From: 34-65-8 sp964516135
GTDB taxonomy: Bacteria; Pseudomonadota; Alphaproteobacteria; Sphingomonadales; Sphingomonadaceae
Reading direction: 5' to 3'
Assembly (NCBI GenBank): GCA_964516135.1
Contig: CAZEWN010000020.1
Coordinates: 3,297-67,296 of the forward strand
Length of the DNA: 64,000 nt
The notes under the pieces are model-generated. The model did no database searches, was not told the DNA's origin, and saw only the letters and a list, made by a program, of their open reading frames with translations. Shown here in pieces: positions 25,233 through 32,945 of the stretch; positions within the stretch are counted from its first letter, which is position 1; each line of letters starts with the position of its first letter. The position numbers were made by a program, and so were the translations under genes.

Positions 25233-26209
25233 TTGCCGTTTCCTTCACCGCGCGAGACCCGCATGCGCGCAAACACATCGACGCCCAATTGCCGGAGCAG
25301 GTCCGGGATATCGATGAATACCCAGTTCTCGGCGAGCAGGTCGCCATCACGGCGCCAGAAATCCATTACCCGCATCGTCACGGCCCTGTTGGTCGCCGCC
25401 AGGCCCAGCCAATCGCCCCCGCTGTGCGTCGCGCGGATGCTTGGCCATCCGGCCGAAGCGACGTAATCGCCCGCTCCTATCCGGCAGACATGATTGCCGC
25501 CAACCCTGTCGGGAAATGCGGCCAGGAAGGGGCGTTGGTGGCCACGTTCATAGTCGGCATGGCCACAAAATACCCCGATCGGGGCAGGGCCGTACCACCA
25601 GAAGTCTGAATGCCAGAAATCAATCATCCGCATGCTGGCGAGGTCCTGCCCGTCGAACCGCATGAGGCCGGCGATCATCGCCTCGACCAATTCCAGCGAC
25701 TGCGTTCCATCGCCTTCGGGCCGAATTCCGTCGGCTGTTTCCGGTCCGGGGCTCCGCCATACCGGGCCAAGCGGTGCCGCCAGTGGCCAGGCGCCTGCTT
25801 GCATCATCAGCCCCGGCAGGTCGAGCAACAGGTATGTTTCGGCCAAAGCGCCCCCGTCCCACCGATCGACCCGGGCGAAGCGCAAATATGCCACGCGCCG
25901 CGTTGCCGGGATCGACCACAGGTCGTTTGCGAACACGCCCGAGATGTGGCCGGTCGCGGCTGTCCAGGCTTGGTCGCGCCAGCGCCCTTCCAACAGGATG
26001 TCTAGGCGCTCCCGCCCATGCACAAAGGCGCGGGACAGCGGCTCGATCAAGCGAACCCGCACGTCCGCCCCCGAAAGCGAGTCGAGCGGCGCACAGGCGT
26101 GTACCGGCCCACCCGATGTCAACGTGCTCGTGCTTCCCAGTAGCGATGCCCCCCGGATTAGCCCGGCCGCTCGATCCCGATCGTGAAAAGTATGATCCAC
26201 CCGCAGCAT
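25229..26209 (-). CDS. Double SnoaL-like (NTF2-fold) protein
   Basis: About 326 residues with two NTF2-type cone halves. The second contains SMRMIDFWHSDFWWYGP and GHQRPFLAAFPDR, the usual SnoaL helix and strand pattern. Relatives include polyketide cyclases, small isomerases and dehydratases. It is the first gene of the minus-strand operon. The ATG at 26209 has GGGGAG too close, so GTG 26200, nine bases after it, may be the true start. Function unknown. Confidence 0.7.
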   Translation of the reverse strand: MLRVDHTFHDRDRAAGLIRGASLLGSTSTLTSGGPVHACAPLDSLSGADVRVRLIEPLSRAFVHGRERLDILLEGRWRDQAWTAATGHISGVFANDLWSIPATRRVAYLRFARVDRWDGGALAETYLLLDLPGLMMQAGAWPLAAPLGPVWRSPGPETADGIRPEGDGTQSLELVEAMIAGLMRFDGQDLASMRMIDFWHSDFWWYGPAPIGVFCGHADYERGHQRPFLAAFPDRVGGNHVCRIGAGDYVASAGWPSIRATHSGGDWLGLAATNRAVTMRVMDFWRRDGDLLAENWVFIDIPDLLRQLGVDVFARMRVSRGEGNGK

Positions 26210-26226
26210 CTCCCCGCCGTGCCATA

Positions 26227-26242
26227 TTGACTTCGAATGCAA
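26227..26242. promoter_or_regulatory. LacI-type operator in the central divergent promoter
   Basis: TTGACTTCGAATGCAA differs at two of sixteen positions from the perfect palindrome found before the TonB gene. It lies in the 84-bp gap between the two divergent operons starting at 26,209 and 26,294. It has the central CG expected of LacI/GalR-family operators. TTGAC at its left end could serve as the -35 of the rightward operon. Confidence 0.65.
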
Positions 26243-26293
26243 CGAACGGCAAGCTTCAATTGCCGTGGCCGTTTCCGGGGGAGTTGCCAGACA

Positions 26294-27265
26294 ATGCAGA
26301 CCGAGCCCGCAGCCGCGCCCATGCCAGTCGCACTGGCTGACCGGATCGTCCGTTATGCCGATCTGGTTCCGTGCCGGAATGCGTTCATCGACACGCGAAC
26401 GCCCGGCTCGGAAGAGAAGGAGAACTTCACCATCATCGGCCCCGGCGTGTCGGAAAACGCCGAGCAGCACGTTCACATCACCGAGGCGCATGGATTCAAT
26501 GTGGGCGGCGCTCGCCAGCCTCCGGGCTGCGTCAATTCGCAACACAGCCACGATACCGCCGAAACATTCGTGGTGCACAGCGGCGAATGGCGCTTCACCT
26601 TTGGCGAGCATGGGGAGGATTCGGCGATTGTCGGCCGCCCCGGCGATATCGTCTCGTTCCCGACGCACGCATTTCGCGGTTTCGAGAATATCGGGGACGA
26701 TGCGGGTTTCCTGTGGTCGGTGCTGGGCGGCGATGACCCCGGCCGGGTCATGTGGGCACCGCGGGTGTTCGAACTGGCGCGCGACTATGGCCTGGTGCTG
26801 CTCGAAAACGGCGCTCTGGTTGATGAACGCGCGGGGCAGCGCGCGCCAGAAGGCGTCGCTCCGATGACTCCCACCACACCGGCGCAGGTCGCGGCGCTTC
26901 ACCGGGTGGCACAAGGCGATGCCGATACGTTGATCGTGCGCGCCGACGATTCCCAAGGGTCGCATGTCGTCGCCCCTGGTGTGGCGATGATGCGGGTGAT
27001 CGGCGCGGGCGGCGCCTTCGCCTGGGATCACGGCTTCACCGTCGATCGCATTACCATCAAGCGAGACAAGCGTTGGCGGTCAACGGCAAGCGACCGACCG
27101 CATGTGGCATTCATTCAGCGCGGCACCGTCCGGATAACTGTCGACGGAGCCATTGCCACGCTCGCCGCCGGCGATACCATCACATTCCCGCGTGGTTCGG
27201 AGCACAGCATCGAAGCGAGCGAGACGGAGGCGATCGTGTTCTCAGTGATGGGCGAGGCGGCATGA
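26294..27265 (+). CDS. Double-cupin protein
   Basis: 323 residues with two cupin domains. The first has NSQHSHDTAETFVVHSGEWRF and GRPGDIVSFPTHAFRGFEN, with likely metal ligands His, His, Glu and His. The second has VAFIQRGTVRITVDG and TLAAGDTITFPRGSEHSIEA. Bicupins include dioxygenases, isomerases and sugar-binding proteins, and the reaction cannot be assigned. It is the first gene of the rightward operon; its stop overlaps the next start (ATGA). Confidence 0.78.
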   Translation: MQTEPAAAPMPVALADRIVRYADLVPCRNAFIDTRTPGSEEKENFTIIGPGVSENAEQHVHITEAHGFNVGGARQPPGCVNSQHSHDTAETFVVHSGEWRFTFGEHGEDSAIVGRPGDIVSFPTHAFRGFENIGDDAGFLWSVLGGDDPGRVMWAPRVFELARDYGLVLLENGALVDERAGQRAPEGVAPMTPTTPAQVAALHRVAQGDADTLIVRADDSQGSHVVAPGVAMMRVIGAGGAFAWDHGFTVDRITIKRDKRWRSTASDRPHVAFIQRGTVRITVDGAIATLAAGDTITFPRGSEHSIEASETEAIVFSVMGEAA

Positions 27266-28323
27266 CCGTTCCCGGCGTTTCCGGCCGCGACATATCGGAG
27301 ATGCTCACACCGCAAGGTTCACGGCGCCAGCCCCTGGACGGGTTCGATCCGGACTATGCCGATATCGTGGATTACATCATCCGCTGCACCCACCGAATCT
27401 GGGAACAGAAGGACATCGGCCTGATCGAAACGCATTATGCTGATTGCATTCGAATGCATTTGATGACTGGTCCTATCGACGGCGCCGATGGCGTGGTTGC
27501 CAACACGATCCGCACCCTGGCGGCATTTCCGGACCGGACGCTGGTCGGGGAGGCGGTGATCTGGTCGGATGAGGGCAATCAGACCTATCTGTCGTCGCAT
27601 CGCATCACGTCGAGCGGGACCAATCTCGGCCCCTCTGACTTCGGACCGGCGACAGGACGCCGGGTTCAGTTCACCACCGTGGCCGACTGTCTGTGCCGCG
27701 CGAACGAGATCATTGAAGAATGGCTGGTGCGCGACAATAGCGCGCTGGTCATCGGTCTCGGCCTGTCACCGCGCGCGGTTGCCCGCGAACAGGCGCTCGG
27801 GGACGCCAACGATGGGAAGCCAGCGCCCTGGCGCGCGGCGGCGATGGACCGGGTACTCACGGGCCCCAGCACTCCCTTCCCCCGCGCAGGCCTGCCTTCG
27901 CCTGACAATCCGGAGACATTCGCACGCGCGCTGTTCGACCAGGCCTGGAACCACCGGCGCTTTGCCCGGCTGCGTGAAGCCTATTGCCCGGCGGCTAACG
28001 TCCAGGTGCCGGGCGGCCGATCGCTGTTCGGCCATGGAGAAGTGACTGGCTGGGCAACTGCTGTGATCGCCACATTCGGCAATGCGCGGTTCCGCGTGGA
28101 CCATGTTGCGGCGGTGGACGGGCCAAATGGCATCCGCGATGTCGCGGTGCGCTGGGAAATGGCCGCAACGCACGATGGCAGCGCGCTTTACGGGCCGCCC
28201 ACGGGCCGACCGGTCTATCTTCTTGCCGTGACCCACTGGCGCATCCTTGATGGCCGGATAATCGACGAGGTGACTGTTTTCGACGAAATCGCACTGCTGC
28301 GCCAGATCGAGGGGGGACTGTGA
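27262..28323 (+). CDS. Double SnoaL-like protein
   Basis: 353 residues. Two SnoaL/NTF2 domains are visible: VDYIIRCTHRIWEQKDIGLIETHY, with later SSHRIT, and in the second half FDQAWNHRRFARLREAYCP, with VRWEMAATH. Overlaps of four bases with both neighbours (ATGA, GTGA) show tight coupling. It contains a near-perfect copy of the LacI operator at 27,444. Role unknown, but two more proteins of this fold are encoded next to it. Confidence 0.75.
   Translation: MTVPGVSGRDISEMLTPQGSRRQPLDGFDPDYADIVDYIIRCTHRIWEQKDIGLIETHYADCIRMHLMTGPIDGADGVVANTIRTLAAFPDRTLVGEAVIWSDEGNQTYLSSHRITSSGTNLGPSDFGPATGRRVQFTTVADCLCRANEIIEEWLVRDNSALVIGLGLSPRAVAREQALGDANDGKPAPWRAAAMDRVLTGPSTPFPRAGLPSPDNPETFARALFDQAWNHRRFARLREAYCPAANVQVPGGRSLFGHGEVTGWATAVIATFGNARFRVDHVAAVDGPNGIRDVAVRWEMAATHDGSALYGPPTGRPVYLLAVTHWRILDGRIIDEVTVFDEIALLRQIEGGL
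27444..27459. promoter_or_regulatory. LacI-type operator inside a coding region
   Basis: TTGCATTCGAATGCAT within the SnoaL-like gene (codons for DCIRMH) matches 15 of 16 bases of the palindrome upstream of the TonB gene. An auxiliary operator about 1.2 kb inside the transcribed region would allow DNA looping with the operator at 26,227. It could be chance coding identity; a conserved site in relatives would settle it. Confidence 0.5.
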
Positions 28324-29162
28324 TCACGCTCGCCGAGATGGAATGCCGCTTGCGGGAGACACGCGACCTGTCCGTGCTCGACGAAACGCACCTTCACCGG
28401 GCATGGCGGGAGGATGCCCTTGGCCGCGTGCGTGGACGGGACCGTCTGCGCGAAGCGGTCCTGGCGTCGCTTGCCGATGAGCAAGCGGGAGCGCCGACGA
28501 TCGAGGCGCGGGGCGCGGAGATGATCGCTTTCACCACCATGGGGGGTTGGCGCGGGCATCGCTGGGTCGAGCGCGAAGGCGACCGAATCCTGGGCGAAAC
28601 CGAAATCCTCGACGGTGCCGCACGGTCAGCCGCGCTGGGCCTGGACCTTAACGATGCCGCGCGCGCAAAGGCCGCCAACTGTCCGATGCACGGGCCGTTG
28701 GGCGAACTACGTGCCGGGCTAGGGCAATTGGCAACATCGGAACGACCCGCACTGCCCAGTGGCTTCGCCACGACCGCTGTTGAAGCGGCAACCGCGCTGC
28801 ACCGCATCTGGAACGGGCGCGCGATCAATCAGGTGCCGCGGGAATGGCGCGGACCGAGAGAGGCCGGCGAAGACGGCGCCGCGTTCGTCATTGCCCTGCT
28901 GACCGCCCTCCCCGATGCAGTCTGGCTGCCGGTACGGGGCTCTATTCTTGACGACGGCCGGGTAGCGGTGCTGTGGCGCCTTCACGGGCATCACCTCGGC
29001 CCGGGATTTGGCGGGCCAAGCACTCGTCGAGTCCGGCTGATCGGCAGCAGCGTGCTGTCCATGGCCGAAGGAAACATCGCCGCTGAGGACATGCTGGTAG
29101 ATACGCTCGCCATGCGGGCCACCGCGCATCGACCCCTGATCGACTACGGCCCTGCGATGTGA
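28320..29162 (+). CDS. SnoaL-like protein
   Basis: 280 residues starting at a GTG that overlaps the previous stop (GTGA). The C-terminal half resembles an NTF2 fold (ATALHRIWNGRAINQVPREW, VWLPVRGSILDDGRVAVLWRLHGHH). The N-terminal half is a weaker copy (VRGRDRLREAVLASL). It is the last gene of the rightward operon and converges on the HpcH-like gene. Function not recognised beyond the fold. Confidence 0.65.
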   Translation: MITLAEMECRLRETRDLSVLDETHLHRAWREDALGRVRGRDRLREAVLASLADEQAGAPTIEARGAEMIAFTTMGGWRGHRWVEREGDRILGETEILDGAARSAALGLDLNDAARAKAANCPMHGPLGELRAGLGQLATSERPALPSGFATTAVEAATALHRIWNGRAINQVPREWRGPREAGEDGAAFVIALLTALPDAVWLPVRGSILDDGRVAVLWRLHGHHLGPGFGGPSTRRVRLIGSSVLSMAEGNIAAEDMLVDTLAMRATAHRPLIDYGPAM

Positions 29163-29223
29163 CGATGAGCCGGACGTGCGCTGCGCGCACGACGCGTCTG
29201 ATGCGACGGCCCTTTGAACCCGG

Positions 29224-29973
29224 TCAGAACCCCGCGGTGGCGCGCGACGCAGCCGCGCCGGCGCGAAGGAATGCGTGGTCGGAGCCTTGCAGGAACAGCC
29301 GCGCGCCCCGGTCACGCCAATGCGCGACATCGCCATCGCGGGGCACGAACATTCCAACCGGTCGCCCGGCGCGGTTCGCCGCGTCAATCACCTTGTCAAC
29401 GGCGCCGATCACCGCGGCATCGTCGGGCGAAGTCCCGCCCAGCGCCACGGTGAGATCGATCCGGCCCACGAACAGGCAATCGATCCCCTCGACCGCGGCA
29501 ATGGCGTCGATCGCTTCGACCGCTTCGACATCCTCAATCTGGGCAACGACAATCGTCCGTTCGGCGCTGGCCGAAAGATGCCGCTCCATCGGCACGGTTC
29601 CATATCCCGCCGCGCGCGACGAACCTGCATAGCCGCGCCCACCGCGCCCATAATGCGCTGCCACCACCGCGGCACGCGCCTCCTCCGCCGATCGAACGTG
29701 CGGCAGCAGCACGCCGTCAGCTCCACAATCGAGCGCATTCAGCACATGCTCCGCCGCGCTGGTCGCAGTGCGTACAAGGATGGGCAATCCGCTCGCGCGA
29801 CCCGCCATCACGCATATGTCGATTGCCAGCCGATCAAACGGAGCATGCTCGGCGTCGAGACACAGAAGATCCAGCCCGGCGCCGGCCAGGACTTCCACCA
29901 GGATCGGAGATGGCGTCTTGAGGAAAGTGCCGAACAGCGCATCCCCTGCGGCGATTCGCTGCTTCAGGCCCAT
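29224..29973 (-). CDS. HpcH/HpaI-family aldolase
   Basis: 249 residues. LDAEHAPFD near residue 40 carries metal-ligand and substrate residues of the class II pyruvate aldolase family, and GADGVLLPHV, QIEDVEAVE and FVGRIDLTVALG are other family landmarks. Such enzymes split 2-keto-3-deoxy acids or similar compounds into pyruvate and an aldehyde. The start overlaps the MetE-like stop by ten bases. It is the last gene of the lacI-led operon. Confidence 0.87.
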   Translation of the reverse strand: MGLKQRIAAGDALFGTFLKTPSPILVEVLAGAGLDLLCLDAEHAPFDRLAIDICVMAGRASGLPILVRTATSAAEHVLNALDCGADGVLLPHVRSAEEARAAVVAAHYGRGGRGYAGSSRAAGYGTVPMERHLSASAERTIVVAQIEDVEAVEAIDAIAAVEGIDCLFVGRIDLTVALGGTSPDDAAVIGAVDKVIDAANRAGRPVGMFVPRDGDVAHWRDRGARLFLQGSDHAFLRAGAAASRATAGF

Positions 29974-31112
29974 TCGCGCACCCGCGAAGCGGCCAGTTCC
30001 GCACCGTCTGCGAGGGCGGCGAGCTTGGCCCATACGATATCCGGATCGACCGCGCCGAACCCGGCGAATGTCGAGAAGCCGCAATCCGTTCCGGCGATCA
30101 CCCGCGCCGCGCCGAAGCGATCGATGAACTGGCCGAGCCGGTTCGCGACGACGCGCGGGTGCTCGATAAAATTGGTGGTCGAATCAATGACTCCCGGAAT
30201 CAGCACCTTGTCGTCCGGAATGTCACGCCGGTGCAGGTCGAAAGCCTCGAAATCGTGCTGATGGCGCGGGTTGGCGGTTTCGAACAGCAGACCTTGCGGC
30301 TTGGCCTTCATCAGCACCGGCAGGATAGTTTCCATTTCCACATCGCAATGATGCGGTCCTTCGTAATTGCCCCAGCAGACGTGCATCCTGACACGCTCGG
30401 CTGGAACGTTCCTCAGCGCGTGATTGAGAACCTCGACATGTCGTTCGATCCGAACGAGGTAACTCGCATCATCCCGCCCCTTGAACATCATGTGCCGTCC
30501 CAGGCCCAGGTCCGGACTATCGAGCTGAAGGACGAGGCCGGCCGCGACGATGCGCTCGTACTCCGGCCGCATGGCCTCGGCGAGAGCCTCGAGATAGGCG
30601 TCGTCGTCGGAATAGTGGTCGTTAGGCTGGAACAGCGCGATCACCCCGGGCGAGGCGGCGTTCATGAAACCCGCCGGATCGCCATGCACCGCGCGGGCGG
30701 AAGCGAATCGGGCCAAATCATCCTCCAGCGGGGCCAAGGTCACTGGCGCCACCGGGCCAACGCAACGCGGTCGCCGATAGGTCGGCGTTCCGCCGCCCTT
30801 AGCCTGGCGTTCAAGAAATCCGGGAAAGGCCTCCAGGTCTTCCGGCGCCCGGCGAGGGCTGTCGCCAGCAAAGCCGCTAATCCGATCCTTGATGTAGGTG
30901 GCGTAGCTGATCTTCGCCATCTCGCCGTCCGAAACGATCGAGACGCGCGCCGCCACCTGACGGGCGACGCAATCGTCCACCGCCGCCGCGACCACCGCAT
31001 CGAACCGGGTCTGGTCGACAGGGTCGCCAGCCTCGGCCGCGAACAGCAGTTCGGTAAGTTCGGCGTTGCGCGGCAGCGAGCCGACGTGCGTGGTCAGAAT
31101 TGTCGCGGCCAT
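29964..31112 (-). CDS. MetE C-terminal-like methyl/alkyl transferase family protein
   Basis: 382 residues in the cobalamin-independent methionine synthase superfamily. The zinc site is visible as HVCWGNYEGPHH (His and Cys) and GTDCGFST (Cys). The opening TTHVGSLPR is typical. True MetE is about twice as long with two barrels; this single-barrel form resembles epoxyalkane:CoM transferase-type members that act on thiols in catabolism. AGGAGG precedes the ATG. Substrate unknown; the place between an aldolase and a hydrolase suggests a thiol-dependent catabolic step. Confidence 0.82.
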   Translation of the reverse strand: MAATILTTHVGSLPRNAELTELLFAAEAGDPVDQTRFDAVVAAAVDDCVARQVAARVSIVSDGEMAKISYATYIKDRISGFAGDSPRRAPEDLEAFPGFLERQAKGGGTPTYRRPRCVGPVAPVTLAPLEDDLARFASARAVHGDPAGFMNAASPGVIALFQPNDHYSDDDAYLEALAEAMRPEYERIVAAGLVLQLDSPDLGLGRHMMFKGRDDASYLVRIERHVEVLNHALRNVPAERVRMHVCWGNYEGPHHCDVEMETILPVLMKAKPQGLLFETANPRHQHDFEAFDLHRRDIPDDKVLIPGVIDSTTNFIEHPRVVANRLGQFIDRFGAARVIAGTDCGFSTFAGFGAVDPDIVWAKLAALADGAELAASRVREWA

Positions 31113-31822
31113 TTGAAGTCCTCCTCGATCCAGTCGATCAGCGCGTCCGCCAGCGCCTCCGGTTGCTCGAGCGGCACGAGATGCCCCGCATCGTCGATCA
31201 CATGGAGTCGCGCATGTGGCCCGATCGCATCGCGCCATACGGCGTGCCAGGCGGGCGGACACAGCCGGTCCTCGCGTCCCGCCGCAAGCATGACCGGCAT
31301 CGCAAGGCCGGCCAGATCGGGGCGCAGGTCATTGCGCGTCCGCAGGGCCTCGCTCTGGCTGAGAAATCGCGCGGGCCCGACCGCTTCAGCCATGTCCATC
31401 ACCAGCGCGCGCAATGCGGCATTGTCACGATTTGCCAGCGCGAGATAATTGGGCTTCAGTTCATCGCTCACGATCGCAGCGAGCGCCCCCTCGCGAACGC
31501 GTTCCTGCTGGCGCGGCCGGGCGGCGGCGCGATCGGGCAGATCGGCGCTTGCGTTGAAGGCGACAAGGCCGAGGCCGGAAATCCGATCGGGAGCAAGGGT
31601 GGCCATGGTTGCCGCCACGATCGCCCCCATTGAAAAGCCAACTGAAACAAGCGGCCCCGTATGCGCCGACAAAACGCCCTGCGCCATCGCGGCGATCGAA
31701 TCGCCGGTGGGGGCGCCCAGCGCGGTCGCCGTGTGGCCGGCCGCCGTCAACCGGTCAGCCACCGGGCGCCAGAGCCGCGCATCGCACATGTTGCCGGGGA
31801 TCAGCAGGATCTTCGGCATCAT
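31094..31822 (-). CDS. Alpha/beta hydrolase
   Basis: 242 residues. The oxyanion region is LLIPGNMCDARLW, the nucleophile Ser lies in GFSMG near residue 64, the acid in AGREDRLCP and the base in DDAGHLVPLEQP. These fit an esterase or lactonase. Its ATG overlaps the lacI stop (ATGA) and its end overlaps the MetE-like gene by 19 bases. Confidence 0.85.
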   Translation of the reverse strand: MMPKILLIPGNMCDARLWRPVADRLTAAGHTATALGAPTGDSIAAMAQGVLSAHTGPLVSVGFSMGAIVAATMATLAPDRISGLGLVAFNASADLPDRAAARPRQQERVREGALAAIVSDELKPNYLALANRDNAALRALVMDMAEAVGPARFLSQSEALRTRNDLRPDLAGLAMPVMLAAGREDRLCPPAWHAVWRDAIGPHARLHVIDDAGHLVPLEQPEALADALIDWIEEDFKWPRQF

Positions 31823-32847
31823 CGGGCGAGCCGGGCCGATGCCCCTTCGATCAGCGTTCCGGAGAACAGCCGACGTTCCGGCCCGATCGTGGCATCCGCG
31901 ATCCGCTCGATCAGCATCGCAACCGCAGCCTCGGTCATGCGGCCCACTGGCTGGCGAACCGTGGTCAGTTGATAGCTCGCCCAGCGTGCGGGGGCGACGC
32001 CGTCGAAGCCCACGACCGACAGCTTGTCGGGCACGGCAAGCCCGAAATCGATGCGCGCCGCGTCCATCGCGCCGAGCGCCATCACGTCGTTGGCGGCGAT
32101 GATTGCGTCGAGCGACTGGCCGGTCAGTAACCGACCAGCCGCAGCGTGACCGCTGGCATAGGAAAAGTCGCCGCGATCGCGCGGCACATCGACGATGCCG
32201 GCCTGGGCAAGCCGGTCAAGCGCAGCGCGGACGCGGGCCTCGCCGACAGTGGAGTCCTCAGGCCCGGCGATGATGCCGAAACGTCGCATGCCTGCCGCAA
32301 TCATCGCGTCAACGAGCATCGCCTCGCCAGCCCCGCTCTCGCACATCACCGAGGCGACGGGCGCATCATCCATCTGCCGATTGTACAGCACCAAGGGCAT
32401 CCCGGCCTTGCCGAATGCATCGACCTGCGCGGCAGAAAGACGGGCGGCCACGATCGCGCCATCGGCCCGATAACGCCAGATCTGGTCGAGAATATCGTCG
32501 ATCTCGCTTTCGGCCGAAAGAGTGAACAGCAGCACACGCACGCCGCGGCGCGACAACCGCCCGGTAAGTTCAGCGAGCACTTCGGGATAATGCAGGTTGG
32601 TCAGGTTCGAGATGACCACGGCGACCATGTTCGAACGGCGCGTGATCAGGCCCTGGGCGATCGCGTTGGGTCGATAGCCGAGCGTTTCAGCCGCAGCGAT
32701 GATCCGTTTGCGGGTGGTTGGTGAAACCGACCCCCCCTCGCGGAAACAGCGCGACACCGCCGACTGGGAAACCCCGGCGAGACGCGCGACATCATACGAA
32801 GTCCCCCGCTTGCCGGCGGGCCCGGATGCATCTTTCTTGACCGGCAT
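31819..32847 (-). CDS. LacI/GalR-family regulator of the catabolic locus
   Basis: 342 residues. The N-terminal helix-turn-helix and hinge run from TSYDVARLAGVSQSAVSRCF to YRPNAIAQGL. The periplasmic-binding-protein-like sensor domain follows (NMVAVVISNL, AIIAANDVMALGAMDA, VVGFDG). Only AraC, LysR and HxlR regulators lie elsewhere in the window, so this protein is the best candidate to bind the three CG-centred palindromes at 26,227, 27,444 and 35,280. No such site precedes its own gene. Confidence 0.92.
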   Translation of the reverse strand: MPVKKDASGPAGKRGTSYDVARLAGVSQSAVSRCFREGGSVSPTTRKRIIAAAETLGYRPNAIAQGLITRRSNMVAVVISNLTNLHYPEVLAELTGRLSRRGVRVLLFTLSAESEIDDILDQIWRYRADGAIVAARLSAAQVDAFGKAGMPLVLYNRQMDDAPVASVMCESGAGEAMLVDAMIAAGMRRFGIIAGPEDSTVGEARVRAALDRLAQAGIVDVPRDRGDFSYASGHAAAGRLLTGQSLDAIIAANDVMALGAMDAARIDFGLAVPDKLSVVGFDGVAPARWASYQLTTVRQPVGRMTEAAVAMLIERIADATIGPERRLFSGTLIEGASARLAR

Positions 32848-32945
32848 GTCAGCAGTCCCTCGCGCGCCACGTGGCCCGTCGGCACGGTGCGGCCGGACCG
32901 GGTCCGACCACACCCTTAGCCGGGGCCGCCATGCATCGCCAAGGT

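Noticed and set aside
29175..29191. Hairpin CGTGCGC-tgc-GCGCACG between convergent genes as a terminator
   Set aside because: Short stem without a T run; such GC-rich inverted repeats arise by chance in this composition.
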